Assembly: GCF_001767395.1 (NCBI RefSeq)
Contig: NZ_CP017014.1
Coordinates: 2,302,501-2,366,500 of the forward strand
Source: Rhodococcus sp. WMMA185
GTDB lineage: Bacteria > Actinomycetota > Actinomycetes > Mycobacteriales > Mycobacteriaceae
Length of the DNA stretch: 64,000 bases
Direction: 5' to 3'
The notes under the pieces were generated by a model, which was not told where the DNA came from, searched no databases, and worked only from the letters and a program-made list of their open reading frames with translations. The translations under genes and the position numbers were made by a program. Below, piece after piece: positions 17,913 through 27,184 of the stretch. Position 1 is the stretch's first letter. The number at the start of each line of letters is the position of its first letter.

Positions 17913-18479
17913 ATGGCCTCGACAGACGTTCGCGACCGCGTCCTCGCAGCGGCTCTTCACATCGTCGGCACGGAGGGCATCCCCGCCGTCACGAATCGAC
18001 GGATCGCTGCGACGGCCGGGGTCTCGCTCGGATCGATCACCTACCACTTCCCCACCCAGACCGACCTCCTGCGGGCCGCGCTGTCGGGGTTCGTGGCCGA
18101 GGAGACACAGCGACTCGCGGATCTGGCGGAGGAGTACCGCAACAAGGGTCTGAGCCTGGTAGATGCCGCCGCTCTGACGGAGAAGGTCGCGAAGGATCTG
18201 ACCTTCTCCGCCGAGCGGATCGCTCCGTTCGAGCTGTATATCCAGGCCGGCCGCGACCACGAGTTGCAGCAGGCCGCCGCCGAGTGTTTCGCCGCGTACG
18301 AAGAACTGGCGGTGACGATCCTGGCCGCCCTCGGCGTACCCGACGCCGCGGCGATCGCCCCGACGATCGTCGCGACCATCACCGGCCTGCAGCTGCGAAG
18401 ACTGGCCACCGGCAGTGGCGGCGATCACGACATCTCGGCGTCTGTGCTGCTGGTGCTCAGCGCCTCCACTCGCGCATAG
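17913..18479 (+). CDS. TetR-family transcriptional regulator
   Basis: A 188-residue repressor. The N-terminal HTH is clear (LAAALHIVGTEGIPAVTNRRIAATAGVSLGSITYHF), followed by an all-helical ligand domain. The short spacing after the amidase shows co-transcription; a perfect palindrome before the amidase is the likely operator. The inducer may be an amidase substrate (inference). It converges with era. Confidence 0.88.
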   Translation: MASTDVRDRVLAAALHIVGTEGIPAVTNRRIAATAGVSLGSITYHFPTQTDLLRAALSGFVAEETQRLADLAEEYRNKGLSLVDAAALTEKVAKDLTFSAERIAPFELYIQAGRDHELQQAAAECFAAYEELAVTILAALGVPDAAAIAPTIVATITGLQLRRLATGSGGDHDISASVLLVLSASTRA

Positions 18480-18484
18480 TCACG

Positions 18485-19402
18485 CTAAAAGCCCAGGCGG
18501 CCTAGCTGTTTCGGATCTCGCTGCCAGTCCTTGGCGACCTTGACGTGCAGTTCGAGAAAGATCTTGGTGCCGAGCAACTTCTCGATCTGCAACCGGGCCT
18601 TCGTCCCGACCTCACGCAGGCGTGCACCGCCCTTGCCGATCACAATGCCCTTCTGGGACGGGCGTTCGACATAGAGCAGGGCGTGCACGTCGAGCAGTTC
18701 ACCCTGCTTTTCCGTGCGGCCTTCGCGAGGGATGACCTCCTCGATGACCACAGCCAGCGAGTGCGGCAACTCATCGCCGAGGCCTTCGAGCGCGGCCTCA
18801 CGAATGAGCTCGGCCATCAACGTTTCCTCGGGCTCGTCGGTGAGTTCGCCGTCGGGGTAGAACGCCGGGCCCTCCTCCATCTTCGACGCGAGAACATCGA
18901 CGAGGACCTCCACCTGCTCACCCGCCGCGGCAGACACCGGCACGACGTCTGCCTCGGGCCCCAGGAGTTGGGACACGGCCAGTAGTTGCTGTCCCACGGC
19001 ATCTTTGCCGACCTTGTCGATCTTCGTCACGATGCCGACGATCGTGGTCTTGGGCGCGACCTGTCGCACCTGACGCAATATCCACCTGTCGCCGGGACCG
19101 ATCTTCTCGTCCGCCGGAATGCACAGACAGATCACGTCGACCTCGGAGTAGGTGTCCTGCACGAGATCATTGAGCCTCTGCCCGAGGAGAGTTCGAGGCC
19201 GGTGCAGGCCAGGGGTGTCGACGAGGATCAGCTGGGCGTGGTCGCGGTGCACGATGCCGCGGATGGTGTGACGCGTGGTCTGCGGGCGCGAAGACGTGAT
19301 CGCGATCTTGCTGCCCACCAGCGCGTTGGTCAGAGTCGACTTACCCGTATTGGGCCGTCCAACGAAACAAACGAATCCGGAACGGAATTCGGTTCTGGTC
19401 AT
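18485..19402 (-). CDS. era: GTPase Era
   Basis: Essential GTPase in 30S assembly and 16S rRNA maturation. G motifs are all present: GRPNTGKST (G1), DTPGLHRP (G3), TKIDK (G4) and the SAA motif (G5). The C-terminal KH domain contains IGKGGARLREVG. Length of 305 residues is typical. It follows the CDA-like gene by 1 bp in a minus-strand operon with ybeY, which acts in the same rRNA process. Confidence 0.97.
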   Translation of the reverse strand: MTRTEFRSGFVCFVGRPNTGKSTLTNALVGSKIAITSSRPQTTRHTIRGIVHRDHAQLILVDTPGLHRPRTLLGQRLNDLVQDTYSEVDVICLCIPADEKIGPGDRWILRQVRQVAPKTTIVGIVTKIDKVGKDAVGQQLLAVSQLLGPEADVVPVSAAAGEQVEVLVDVLASKMEEGPAFYPDGELTDEPEETLMAELIREAALEGLGDELPHSLAVVIEEVIPREGRTEKQGELLDVHALLYVERPSQKGIVIGKGGARLREVGTKARLQIEKLLGTKIFLELHVKVAKDWQRDPKQLGRLGF

Positions 19403-19403
19403 G

Positions 19404-19727
19404 CTACTCCTCGATCACGGATCCATCGGGTCTCGCGAAGACGACGCTCGCCTGCGCACTTACTTCGTGTAGCGCGGCGATCCCCTGGTCATCCGCGCTC
19501 GCACCGATCACGACGGCGCCCTCGAACCCCTCGGCACCACTCGATATCGCCGCCGAAACAGCGGCCTGCAGTGCAGTCAGCGTCAGCGACTTCAGCGCCA
19601 CCGCCCCCGCGGAGTAAGTGCGCCCGTCGAGGTCTCGAACGGCAGCCCCTTGACCACTTCCGGTGCGGCCGAACGCTCCTCGTGCAAGTACTACGAGCTT
19701 CGCATCCTCGGCGCTCAATTCAGCCAT
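19404..19727 (-). CDS. Cytidine-deaminase-like protein lacking the zinc motifs
   Basis: A 107-residue protein with the fold pattern of a small cytidine deaminase ([14 protein letters not shown] ... [14 protein letters not shown] ... AALHEVSA). The zinc signatures are gone: the place of HAE/CAE reads TALQ and there is no PCxxC. It is therefore unlikely to deaminate. Conserved between the CNNM protein and era in actinobacteria (recalled). ATG 19727 has AGGAGAG upstream and overlaps the CNNM stop by 8 bp, indicating coupling. Confidence 0.75.
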   Translation of the reverse strand: MAELSAEDAKLVVLARGAFGRTGSGQGAAVRDLDGRTYSAGAVALKSLTLTALQAAVSAAISSGAEGFEGAVVIGASADDQGIAALHEVSAQASVVFARPDGSVIEE

Positions 19728-21033
19728 CGTTGCTCTCCTGTGTGGCATCGTCTTCGCTCTCGTCTACGGGGATACGCTGCACGAAGACCGTGTTGACCCG
19801 AACTCTCCCGCGCACATCCGGGGAACCCTCACCGCGCAGGATCAACCCCTGGGACTCGACCTCCGATCCCGGGAGCGGAACCCTGCCGAGTTGATATCCG
19901 ATCAGCCCGCCGACGGTTTCTACCTCGTCGTTGACGAGTTCGATGCCGAACAACTCTCCGAGATCCTCGATGGGCAGTCGGGCGGACACCCGGAACATAC
20001 CGTCTCCGAGATCCTCGACCGGTGGTGTCTCGTCCTGGTCGTACTCGTCCGCAATCTCGCCGACGATTTCTTCGATGACGTCCTCGATCGTGACGAGTCC
20101 GGCGATGCCGCCGTACTCGTCCACCAGAACCGCCATGTGATTGCGGTCGCGTTGCATCTCGGCGAGGAGGCTGTCGAGGGGCTTGGAGTCCGGCACGAAG
20201 ACGGCCGGGCGCATCACGTCGCGGACGGGGACACCGCGTCCGCCGTCACGTGAATGGTAGGTCTGCTGCACGAGGTCCTTCAGATAGACGACCCCGAGAA
20301 CATCATCGACGTTGTCGCCGATCACCGGAATCCGCGAGTGCCCGCTGCGGACGGCCAGCGATGTCGCCTGCCCTGCACTCTTGTCGCTCTCGATCCACAC
20401 CATCTCGGTGCGCGGCACCATCACCTCGCGGGCCGGCGTATCGCCGAGTTCGAACACCGACTGGATCATTCGGCGTTCCTCTGCAGCCACCACGCCGCTC
20501 TCCTGCGCCATATCGACGAGTTCGCGTAGTTCGATCTCGGATGCGAACGGTCCCTGGCGGAAGCCCTTACCGGGTGTGATCGCGTTTCCGATCAGGATCA
20601 GGAGGCGACTGACCGGACCGAGCACGGTTCCGATGAACTGCAAGGGAAGCGACGCGATCAGTGAGATCGAGTAGGCGTGCTGCCGGCCGAGCGTGCGGGG
20701 GCCGACCCCGATCACCACGTAGTCGACGAGCACCATGATGATCGCGGTGATCGCAAGCGCCCACGCTGGTTCCAGGAGGTCGATCAGCCCGCCGACGAGC
20801 ACCACCGTCGCCGTGATCTCACACAGGATGCGCAGCAACACCATGAGATTCACGTAGCGGGGGCGATCCGACAGGATCCGAAGCACCCGCTTGGCACCGG
20901 GGCGGTCATCCTTCGCCATCTCCACGATGCGTGCGGACGAGATGGTGTTGAGAGCGGAATCGACGGCCGCGAAGATGCCGCCGAGGGGGACCAGGACGAT
21001 CGCGAGGGCGATCAGCGCGATGGCGCTACTCAC
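19720..21033 (-). CDS. CNNM/CorC-type membrane protein (DUF21-CBS-CorC)
   Basis: A 437-residue hemolysin-C-family protein. The N-terminal DUF21 domain has three to four helices (about 1-150), followed by a pair of CBS domains (about 200-340, with [12 protein letters not shown] and [14 protein letters not shown]) and a C-terminal CorC/HlyC domain ([15 protein letters not shown]). Homologues act in Mg2+ or Co2+ efflux or homeostasis; the older hemolysin label is not supported. It sits between ybeY and the CDA-like gene in the era operon. Confidence 0.9.
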   Translation of the reverse strand: MSSAIALIALAIVLVPLGGIFAAVDSALNTISSARIVEMAKDDRPGAKRVLRILSDRPRYVNLMVLLRILCEITATVVLVGGLIDLLEPAWALAITAIIMVLVDYVVIGVGPRTLGRQHAYSISLIASLPLQFIGTVLGPVSRLLILIGNAITPGKGFRQGPFASEIELRELVDMAQESGVVAAEERRMIQSVFELGDTPAREVMVPRTEMVWIESDKSAGQATSLAVRSGHSRIPVIGDNVDDVLGVVYLKDLVQQTYHSRDGGRGVPVRDVMRPAVFVPDSKPLDSLLAEMQRDRNHMAVLVDEYGGIAGLVTIEDVIEEIVGEIADEYDQDETPPVEDLGDGMFRVSARLPIEDLGELFGIELVNDEVETVGGLIGYQLGRVPLPGSEVESQGLILRGEGSPDVRGRVRVNTVFVQRIPVDESEDDATQESNDG

Positions 21034-21053
21034 AGAAAACCCCTCACGTGGAG

Positions 21054-21596
21054 TTACTGATCCGGCGAATCGAAGAACCCGGCCTTGCCGAGCAACTTCT
21101 GATCCCGGGCAGCAAGTGCGGCGTCGATCTCGGCCCTGCGTAGATCTTCGTACCAGCCTTCGAGCAGCTGATTCTGCAGGCCGAACATCTCCTTCTCTTC
21201 CTCAGGTTCGGCATGATCGTAGCCGAGGAGATGAAGCACGCCGTGCACGGTGAGTAGCGCGAGTTCACGCCCCAACGGGTGACCGGCACGGTCGGCCTGC
21301 TCCGACGCGAAGGAAGGACACAGCACGATGTCGCCGAGCATCGACGGTCCGGGCTCCGGGGAGTCGGGCCGGCCGCCGGGCTCGAGTTCGTCCATCGGGA
21401 ACGACATCACGTCGGTGGGACCGGGAAGATCCATCCACCGCATGTGGAGGTCTGCCATCGTCGCCGAGTCCACCAGGACCATCGACAGCTCGGCCGCGGG
21501 GTGCACATCCATCCTCGCGATCACGAAACGGGCAACGCTGATCAGTTCCTCTTCTGAGACGTCCATGCCCGATTCATTCGAGACTTCGATGCTCAT
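21054..21596 (-). CDS. ybeY: Endoribonuclease YbeY
   Basis: Metal-dependent endoribonuclease in 16S rRNA 3' maturation and ribosome quality control. The zinc site [11 protein letters not shown] is intact. The conserved [10 protein letters not shown] segment is present. 180 residues, family-typical. Downstream of phoH and upstream of the CNNM gene, a classic phoH-ybeY-corC-era order. Confidence 0.96.
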   Translation of the reverse strand: MSIEVSNESGMDVSEEELISVARFVIARMDVHPAAELSMVLVDSATMADLHMRWMDLPGPTDVMSFPMDELEPGGRPDSPEPGPSMLGDIVLCPSFASEQADRAGHPLGRELALLTVHGVLHLLGYDHAEPEEEKEMFGLQNQLLEGWYEDLRRAEIDAALAARDQKLLGKAGFFDSPDQ

Positions 21597-21632
21597 GTGT
21601 GTCGTTTCCTCCTCGTTCCGGCGGCACTCACC

Positions 21633-22706
21633 CTACCGCCGTGGAGAACGCGCATGCGCAGCTCTACGTTGTGCCCGATTTCCGAACTCGACCTTCTCGT
21701 CCCGGTTCGCCTCGAAACGCTCGTACGCATCGACGATGTCGGACACCAGACGGTGCCGGATCACATCGCTGCTGTTGAGTTCGGCAAAGAAGATGTCGTC
21801 GATGCCTCCGAGGATCTCGGTGGCGGCGCGCAGGCCCGACCGCGAGCCTCCGGGAAGGTCCACCTGGGTGGCGTCTCCGGTGACCACGACCTTCGACCCG
21901 AATCCCAGGCGAGTGAGGAACATCTTCATCTGCTCGGCGGTGGTGTTCTGCGCCTCGTCGAGGATGATGAACGCGTCGTTGAGTGTGCGACCGCGCATGT
22001 ACGCCAGCGGCGCGACCTCGATCACTCCTGATTGCATCAGCTTGGGAATGGCCTCCGCGTCCATCATGTCGTGGAGCGCGTCGTGCAACGGCCGCAGATA
22101 CGGATCGATCTTCTCGTGCAGGGTGCCGGGCAGGAATCCGAGGCGTTCGCCCGCCTCGACGGCCGGACGGGTGAGGATGATCCGCGACACCTGCTTGGTT
22201 TGTAGCGCCTGCACGGCCTTAGCCATGGCCAGGTAGGTCTTCCCCGTGCCCGCGGGCCCCACGCCGAACACGATGGTGTGCGCGTCGATCGCGTCGACGT
22301 ACCTCTTCTGGTTGAGTGTCTTCGGCCGGATCGTCTTGCCACGTCTCGACAAAATGTCCAGGGTCAGCACCTCGGCGGGCGACTCGCTGACGCCCTGCGT
22401 GAGCATCCCGACCGTGCGACGAACAGCGTCGGAACCCAGTGGCTGGCCGCGCCTGACGATGGCACCGAGTTCGGCGATGACACGTTCGGCGAGCGCCACG
22501 TCGCCTGCCTTACCCGTGAGTGTGACCGTGTTGCCTCGAACGTGGATGTCAGCATCCAAGACCCGCTCCAAGGCGCGCAGATTCTCATCGGAGGAACCCA
22601 GCAGAGGCGGGACGGCATCGGAGGGAAGTTCGATACTCGAACGCACAGTGCGTTCTGAAGGGCGTGTTGCGCCGAACGCCTCATCGATCTGGTTTTGTTC
22701 GCTCAC
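21633..22706 (-). CDS. phoH: PhoH-family ATPase
   Basis: A 357-residue PhoH-like protein. A KH-like N-terminal region (ALERVLDADIHVRGNTVTLTG) precedes the ATPase, with Walker A in GPAGTGKTYLAMAKA and the Walker B-like FIILDEAQN. PhoH ATPases are linked to RNA metabolism; with ybeY and era this block reads as an rRNA-processing operon. GTG 22706 was chosen because it opens on the region that aligns with homologues; an ATG at 22802 would add 32 dissimilar residues. Start is uncertain as no good ribosome site is seen. Confidence 0.92.
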   Translation of the reverse strand: MSEQNQIDEAFGATRPSERTVRSSIELPSDAVPPLLGSSDENLRALERVLDADIHVRGNTVTLTGKAGDVALAERVIAELGAIVRRGQPLGSDAVRRTVGMLTQGVSESPAEVLTLDILSRRGKTIRPKTLNQKRYVDAIDAHTIVFGVGPAGTGKTYLAMAKAVQALQTKQVSRIILTRPAVEAGERLGFLPGTLHEKIDPYLRPLHDALHDMMDAEAIPKLMQSGVIEVAPLAYMRGRTLNDAFIILDEAQNTTAEQMKMFLTRLGFGSKVVVTGDATQVDLPGGSRSGLRAATEILGGIDDIFFAELNSSDVIRHRLVSDIVDAYERFEANRDEKVEFGNRAQRRAAHARSPRR

Positions 22707-22813
22707 GTGTGGAATATGGCCTACTTTCCGGTTCTCGGGGCATCGCGACGGGTGTCGTGATGAGACAAAGTCTAGCGCTGCGACACGGGTCAGCCCACCC
22801 AATTGATGGCTGA

Positions 22814-23608
22814 TCAGAAGTGGTTAGCACCGGACATGAGCGCCGTCCGTGAGATGTCCCAGCACTGTGTGCCGGGATTGAGGAAGGCGAAGTGATCCTC
22901 ACCCTCGACGATGTGCACAGCCACCGGGTCGCCTGCCGCGGCCGCGGCCTTGCCGTACCGGACGCTGACCTTCGCTGGAACCTGGGTGTCCTCGGCACCA
23001 TGTATGCACACCACTGGAATTCCCACCGGGATCCTGTGGTGCGGGGACGCAGACCTGTACACGTCGGGACTCTCCTCATAGGGCACCCCGAGAAGGTCCT
23101 CGATGTATCCGATCCGACGACCCCGTTCCGCCGCCGACGCGAGATCGAGCGCACCGGCCTGCGACACCACCAACTCCGGCTGCAGACGCAGATCCGACTC
23201 ACCGGCGAGCCACACCGCGAGCTGCCCGCCAGCGGAGTGACCTACCACCCGAATCCTGTTGAGGTCGAACGGAATCGGGGACCGCTGCGCCACCGGTCCC
23301 GCGATCGCCTCCAGCGCGGCGATGACGTCCGCCGACATCTCCGGCCACCCCCCGCCCGCTCCGAGTCGCCGATACTCGACATTCCACACCGCGAGTCCGT
23401 GACGCGCCAACTCGACCGCGAAGCCCGTGCCGAGGTTGAGGTGGTAATCGCCGCTCCAGAACCCGCCGTGCACGATCATCACCACCGGCACCGGCTCGGC
23501 CACCTGGCCTTCCGGCAGGTAGAAGTGCCCGAACTGCTGCGGCTCGGGTCCGTATGCGATCTGAATGCGGTCCACGGAGGACCAGGCTAGCGGTGTGGAT
23601 CGGCTCAT
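22814..23608 (-). CDS. Alpha/beta hydrolase (kynurenine formamidase/esterase-like)
   Basis: A 264-residue hydrolase with the HGGFWSG oxyanion motif after strand 3, nucleophile elbow GHSAGGQ, acid in HGAEDTQVP and catalytic His in EGEDHFAFL. The HGGxW motif is the mark of kynurenine-formamidase-like or BD-FAE-type esterases. Substrate unknown. ATG 23608 lies 11 bp after the rsmE stop, so it is probably co-transcribed with rsmE. Confidence 0.85.
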   Translation of the reverse strand: MSRSTPLAWSSVDRIQIAYGPEPQQFGHFYLPEGQVAEPVPVVMIVHGGFWSGDYHLNLGTGFAVELARHGLAVWNVEYRRLGAGGGWPEMSADVIAALEAIAGPVAQRSPIPFDLNRIRVVGHSAGGQLAVWLAGESDLRLQPELVVSQAGALDLASAAERGRRIGYIEDLLGVPYEESPDVYRSASPHHRIPVGIPVVCIHGAEDTQVPAKVSVRYGKAAAAAGDPVAVHIVEGEDHFAFLNPGTQCWDISRTALMSGANHF

Positions 23609-23619
23609 CGCGGCGGTGG

Positions 23620-24381
23620 TCAGGCTAGCGGCGCCGCGCCCCATCGGTCGGTGAGTACGCCCAGCGCGCCCAACGCCACCGCCGCCGCGGTAGATGTGCG
23701 CAAGACGTGCGGCCCGAGTAGTACCGGCACCGCACCCGCCTCCGTCAGCGCGGTGATCTCCTCGTCGGAAATACCCCCCTCGGGGCCGACGACCAGCACG
23801 ATCTCGGCCACCGAACGCAGCGAGAGTTCGGCCAGGCTCTGCGCCGCCGACTCGTGCAGCACCGCGACGACTCCACCTCGGCCGATCACCTCACGCACCA
23901 TGGACAGCACCCCCGGCGTCCGGAACGGTTCCGACACCTCGGGTACGATCGCCCGCCTCGACTGCTTCGCTGCGGCCTGAGCGGCGCTGCGCCAGCGCGC
24001 GACACCCTTGGCGACCTTGGGCCCCTCCCATCGCGCCACACAGCGCGACGACTGCCACGGCACGATCGCGTCGACACCCGCCTCGGTGGCCAGCTCGACC
24101 GCCAGTTCGGATCGGTCCGCTTTCGGAAGTGCTTGCACCACAGTGACGGTCGGCACAGGCGGGGAGATCTGACGTCGTGCGTGAACGGCCAACTCCAACC
24201 GATCCTTCGCCGCGGCCGTCACCTCGGTATCGGCGAGACCTCCGCGACCGTCGGCCAGCATGATCCGCTCCCCCACACCGATCCGGCGCACGGTCGCCGC
24301 ATGCCTTCCTTCGGAACCGTCCAACACGGCGGTGTGCCCGACATCAGGTAGCGGGTCGAGAAAGAAGACCGTCGCCGCCAC
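23620..24381 (-). CDS. rsmE: 16S rRNA (uracil-1498-N3)-methyltransferase
   Basis: A SPOUT-class methyltransferase of 253 residues. The N-terminal PUA-like domain (GRHAATVRRIGVGERIMLADG) is followed by the knotted domain with the SAM-binding VGPEGGISDEEI and LGPHVLRTSTAA motifs. It lies 2 bp after dnaJ2 in the hrcA-dnaJ-rsmE operon typical of actinobacteria. Confidence 0.95.
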   Translation of the reverse strand: MAATVFFLDPLPDVGHTAVLDGSEGRHAATVRRIGVGERIMLADGRGGLADTEVTAAAKDRLELAVHARRQISPPVPTVTVVQALPKADRSELAVELATEAGVDAIVPWQSSRCVARWEGPKVAKGVARWRSAAQAAAKQSRRAIVPEVSEPFRTPGVLSMVREVIGRGGVVAVLHESAAQSLAELSLRSVAEIVLVVGPEGGISDEEITALTEAGAVPVLLGPHVLRTSTAAAVALGALGVLTDRWGAAPLA

Positions 24382-24383
24382 GG

Positions 24384-25535
24384 TCAGCGACCGCTGAATG
24401 CTTCACGCAGGCGTGAGAACAGCCCACCGCTGTGCTGGGACTGGGTCGACACGACCTCCGCAGTGTCGCGTTCGCGCAGGCCCTTCAGTTCCTGCAGGAG
24501 CTTCGTCTCCTTGTGGTCGAGCCTCGAGGGAATCACGACCTCGAGATGTGCGTGCACGTCGCCGCGTATTCCCGACCGCAGCTTCGGCATGCCGTGCCCG
24601 CGCAGAATGGTGACCGCCCCGGGCTGGGTCCCGGGCTCGATGGTGATCTCCTTGGGTCCGTCCATGATCGTGTCGATCGTGACGGCAGTGCCGAGAGCGG
24701 CATCGATCATCGGAACCCGGATCGTGCAGTGCAGGTCTTCGCCGTCACGGACGAACACCTCGTGCGGTTGCTCGATCACCTCGACGTACAGGTCTCCGGC
24801 GGGACCGCCGCCGGGACCGACCTCACCCTGTGCAGCAAGCCGGATTCGCATCCCACCGGCAACACCGGCGGGCACCTTCACCGTGATGTCGCGGCGGGCA
24901 CGCACCCGTCCATCACCGCTGCACTTGGTGCACGGGTCCGGGATGGTCTCGCCGACACCGCGGCAAGTAGGACAGGGCCTGGAAGTCATGACCTGGCCGA
25001 GGAACGACCTCTGCACCGACTGAACCTCACCCGCACCGCCACATGTCTCACACCGCACCGGCTTCGAGTCGCCCTTGGTTCCCGAACCCGTGCAGACGTC
25101 GCACAGGATCGCGGTCTCGACAGTGACCTGCTTGCTCACGCCGGTCGCGCACTCGGCCAATGTCAGCTTGGTGCGCAGGAGAGCGTCGGCGCCCGGTTGC
25201 ACCCGGCCACGCGGACCGCGACCGGCGCCGCCCCCGCCGCCGAAGAACGCCTCGAACACGTCGCCGAGGCCGCCGCCCCCGAAACCACCGCCGAAACCGC
25301 CGGCACCCCCGCCGCCGGCAGACAGCGGATCGCCGCCGAGATCGACGATGCGCCGCTTCTCAGGGTCCGACAACACCTCGTAGGCCGTCGAGATCTCCCG
25401 GAACCGGGCCTGCGCCGCTTCGTCCGGGTTCACGTCGGGATGCAGTTCCCTCGCGAGTTTGCGGTACGCCCGCTTGAGCTCCTGATCGGTCGCCTTCTTG
25501 TCGACGCCGAGCGTTGCGTAGTAGTCCCGTGCCAC
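24384..25535 (-). CDS. dnaJ: Chaperone DnaJ (DnaJ2)
   Basis: Hsp70 co-chaperone, 383 residues. A J domain with the HPD motif (ELHPDVNP) is followed by a Gly/Phe-rich linker ([14 protein letters not shown]), four CxxCxGxG-type zinc repeats ([32 protein letters not shown]) and two C-terminal beta-barrel domains. It sits directly after hrcA, so is likely under HrcA/heat control, although no CIRCE element was seen within this window. Confidence 0.96.
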   Translation of the reverse strand: MARDYYATLGVDKKATDQELKRAYRKLARELHPDVNPDEAAQARFREISTAYEVLSDPEKRRIVDLGGDPLSAGGGGAGGFGGGFGGGGLGDVFEAFFGGGGGAGRGPRGRVQPGADALLRTKLTLAECATGVSKQVTVETAILCDVCTGSGTKGDSKPVRCETCGGAGEVQSVQRSFLGQVMTSRPCPTCRGVGETIPDPCTKCSGDGRVRARRDITVKVPAGVAGGMRIRLAAQGEVGPGGGPAGDLYVEVIEQPHEVFVRDGEDLHCTIRVPMIDAALGTAVTIDTIMDGPKEITIEPGTQPGAVTILRGHGMPKLRSGIRGDVHAHLEVVIPSRLDHKETKLLQELKGLRERDTAEVVSTQSQHSGGLFSRLREAFSGR

Positions 25536-25605
25536 CTTGAGTCTCTCGTCCTTCTCTACTTCGTCATCTCACCACTGGTCGCCCGCCGCCGGGTGCGGCC
25601 GACCG

Positions 25606-26655
25606 TCAGCGCTCGGCGAGCACCTGGCCGATGTATCTCGCAACGGCTGCGACCGACGCGATTGTTCCCGGATAGTCCATGCGAGTGGGTCCGAGCACAC
25701 CCATCCCGCCGAGCACCGTGCCTGCCGCACCGTAACCGGTGGAGATGACCGATGTACCGCGCATCTGCTCGACCTGAGTTTCCTCCCCGATCCGCACCGT
25801 GACGGTGCCCGCGTCCTGGGTGGCCGCCAGTAGTTTGAGGACTACCACCTGCTCCTCGAGCGCCTCGAGCACCGCTCGCAGCGAACCCGGGAATCCGCCG
25901 ATTCCCGCGAAGTCTGCGGCATTGCGGGTCAGGTTTGCGGTGCCGCCCAGAACCAGTCTCTCCTCGGGGTGTTCCACGAGGGTCTCCACCAGCACCGTGG
26001 CTGACCGGATCACGGCGTCACGCAGACCATCCGGGGCCTCGTTGGCCAGCTCCGAGGCGGCGATCGACGCCGCCGCCAACCGTTTGCCGTCCAACGCGCC
26101 ACCGAGCAGACTGCGCAGCCGAGACAGGTCCTCGTCATCGAGCGGTTCACCGAGTTCGACGATGCGCTGATCCACCCGGCCCGAATCGGTGATGAGCACC
26201 AGCAGCAGGCGGGCGGGGGTCAGCGCCACCACCTCGAGGTGCCGCACGGACGAGGCCGACAGTGTGGGATATTGCACAACCGCGACCTGCCGGGTGAGTT
26301 GCGCGAGGAGGCGCACACCACGCCTGAGAACGTCGTCCAGATCGACACCGGACTCGAGAAAATCGAGAATCGCGCGGCGTTCGGCGTTCGACAACGGCTT
26401 CACGTCGGCAATGCGGTCGACGAACTCGCGGTAGCCCTTGTCGGTCGGGACACGACCGGAACTCGTGTGCGGCTGGGTTATGTAGCCCTCGCTCTCGAGT
26501 GCCGCCATATCGTTGCGCACAGTGGCACTGGAAACACCCAAGTTGTGCCGCTCCACCAGCGCCTTCGAGCCCACCGGCTCCTGCGTGGAGACGTAGTCGG
26601 CGACGATCGCGCGGAGAACCTCGAACCGCCTGTCGTCCGTACTCGGCATCGCCAT
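25606..26655 (-). CDS. hrcA: Heat-inducible transcription repressor HrcA
   Basis: A 349-residue repressor of class I heat-shock genes. The N-terminal winged helix is visible ([20 protein letters not shown] ... [14 protein letters not shown]), followed by a GAF-like domain with the GTANL and LGPTRMDY signatures. Placed 70 bp before dnaJ on the same strand. Its CIRCE targets normally lie at groE operons outside this window. Confidence 0.95.
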   Translation of the reverse strand: MAMPSTDDRRFEVLRAIVADYVSTQEPVGSKALVERHNLGVSSATVRNDMAALESEGYITQPHTSSGRVPTDKGYREFVDRIADVKPLSNAERRAILDFLESGVDLDDVLRRGVRLLAQLTRQVAVVQYPTLSASSVRHLEVVALTPARLLLVLITDSGRVDQRIVELGEPLDDEDLSRLRSLLGGALDGKRLAAASIAASELANEAPDGLRDAVIRSATVLVETLVEHPEERLVLGGTANLTRNAADFAGIGGFPGSLRAVLEALEEQVVVLKLLAATQDAGTVTVRIGEETQVEQMRGTSVISTGYGAAGTVLGGMGVLGPTRMDYPGTIASVAAVARYIGQVLAER

Positions 26656-26824
26656 TCACCTCCAGATCTCAATAGCTACGCGCGGCCGCCTCACCGAACT
26701 CCCATTCGAATCGGCCGTCGCATTCCCCTGAGCTTTCGTGCATACGCACGTGCTTCTCGTCTCGGTCCAGTCTAATCGGCGCACCGCCGTTTCCCGCCCT
26801 ACCCTTACTGTGGGGACCGAAAAC

Positions 26825-27181
26825 GTGCAAGCGATGCGGGCGATCCAGCGGGATGACTTGGCGATGATTTTCAAAGGCGTCATGGACGGTAAGCCGTACC
26901 CGGACCACCGGCTGTCCCAACGCGACTGGTCCAAGATCCCTCCTCGGCAGTTGCGCCTCGACGAGATCGTCACCACCACCAAGGTTCTCGAACTCGACCG
27001 ACTGCTGTCCGAGGATTCGACATTCTACGGCGACCTGTTCCCGCACGCCGTGCGCTGGCACGGGGTCATCTACCTCGAGGACGGGCTACACCGGGCGGTG
27101 CGTTCGGCCCTGCGCAATCGCGTCGTACTGCACGCGCGCGTCTTCGACTTCGACGAGCTACCCGGCATGGTCACCGGCTGA
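26825..27181 (+). CDS. Conserved actinobacterial protein, VapB-antitoxin-like by annotation habit
   Basis: A 118-residue protein with the conserved opening MRAIQRDDLAMIFKGVMDGKPYPDH and a ParB-like core (LRLDEIVTTTKVLELDRLL ... VRWHGVIYLEDGLHRAVRSAL). Homologues are commonly labelled VapB-family antitoxin, but no partner toxin is next to it: hrcA is divergent and hemW is convergent. The ParB/DndB-like TxxLELDRL...DGLHR pattern fits a nucleotide- or DNA-related fold. GTG 26825 has GGGGACC upstream; ATG 26834 is an alternative. Confidence 0.75.
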   Translation: MQAMRAIQRDDLAMIFKGVMDGKPYPDHRLSQRDWSKIPPRQLRLDEIVTTTKVLELDRLLSEDSTFYGDLFPHAVRWHGVIYLEDGLHRAVRSALRNRVVLHARVFDFDELPGMVTG

Positions 27182-27184
27182 CGC

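Noticed and set aside
26825-27181. VapB antitoxin of a VapBC pair
   Set aside because: No PIN-domain toxin lies next to it; neighbours are hrcA (divergent) and hemW (convergent).
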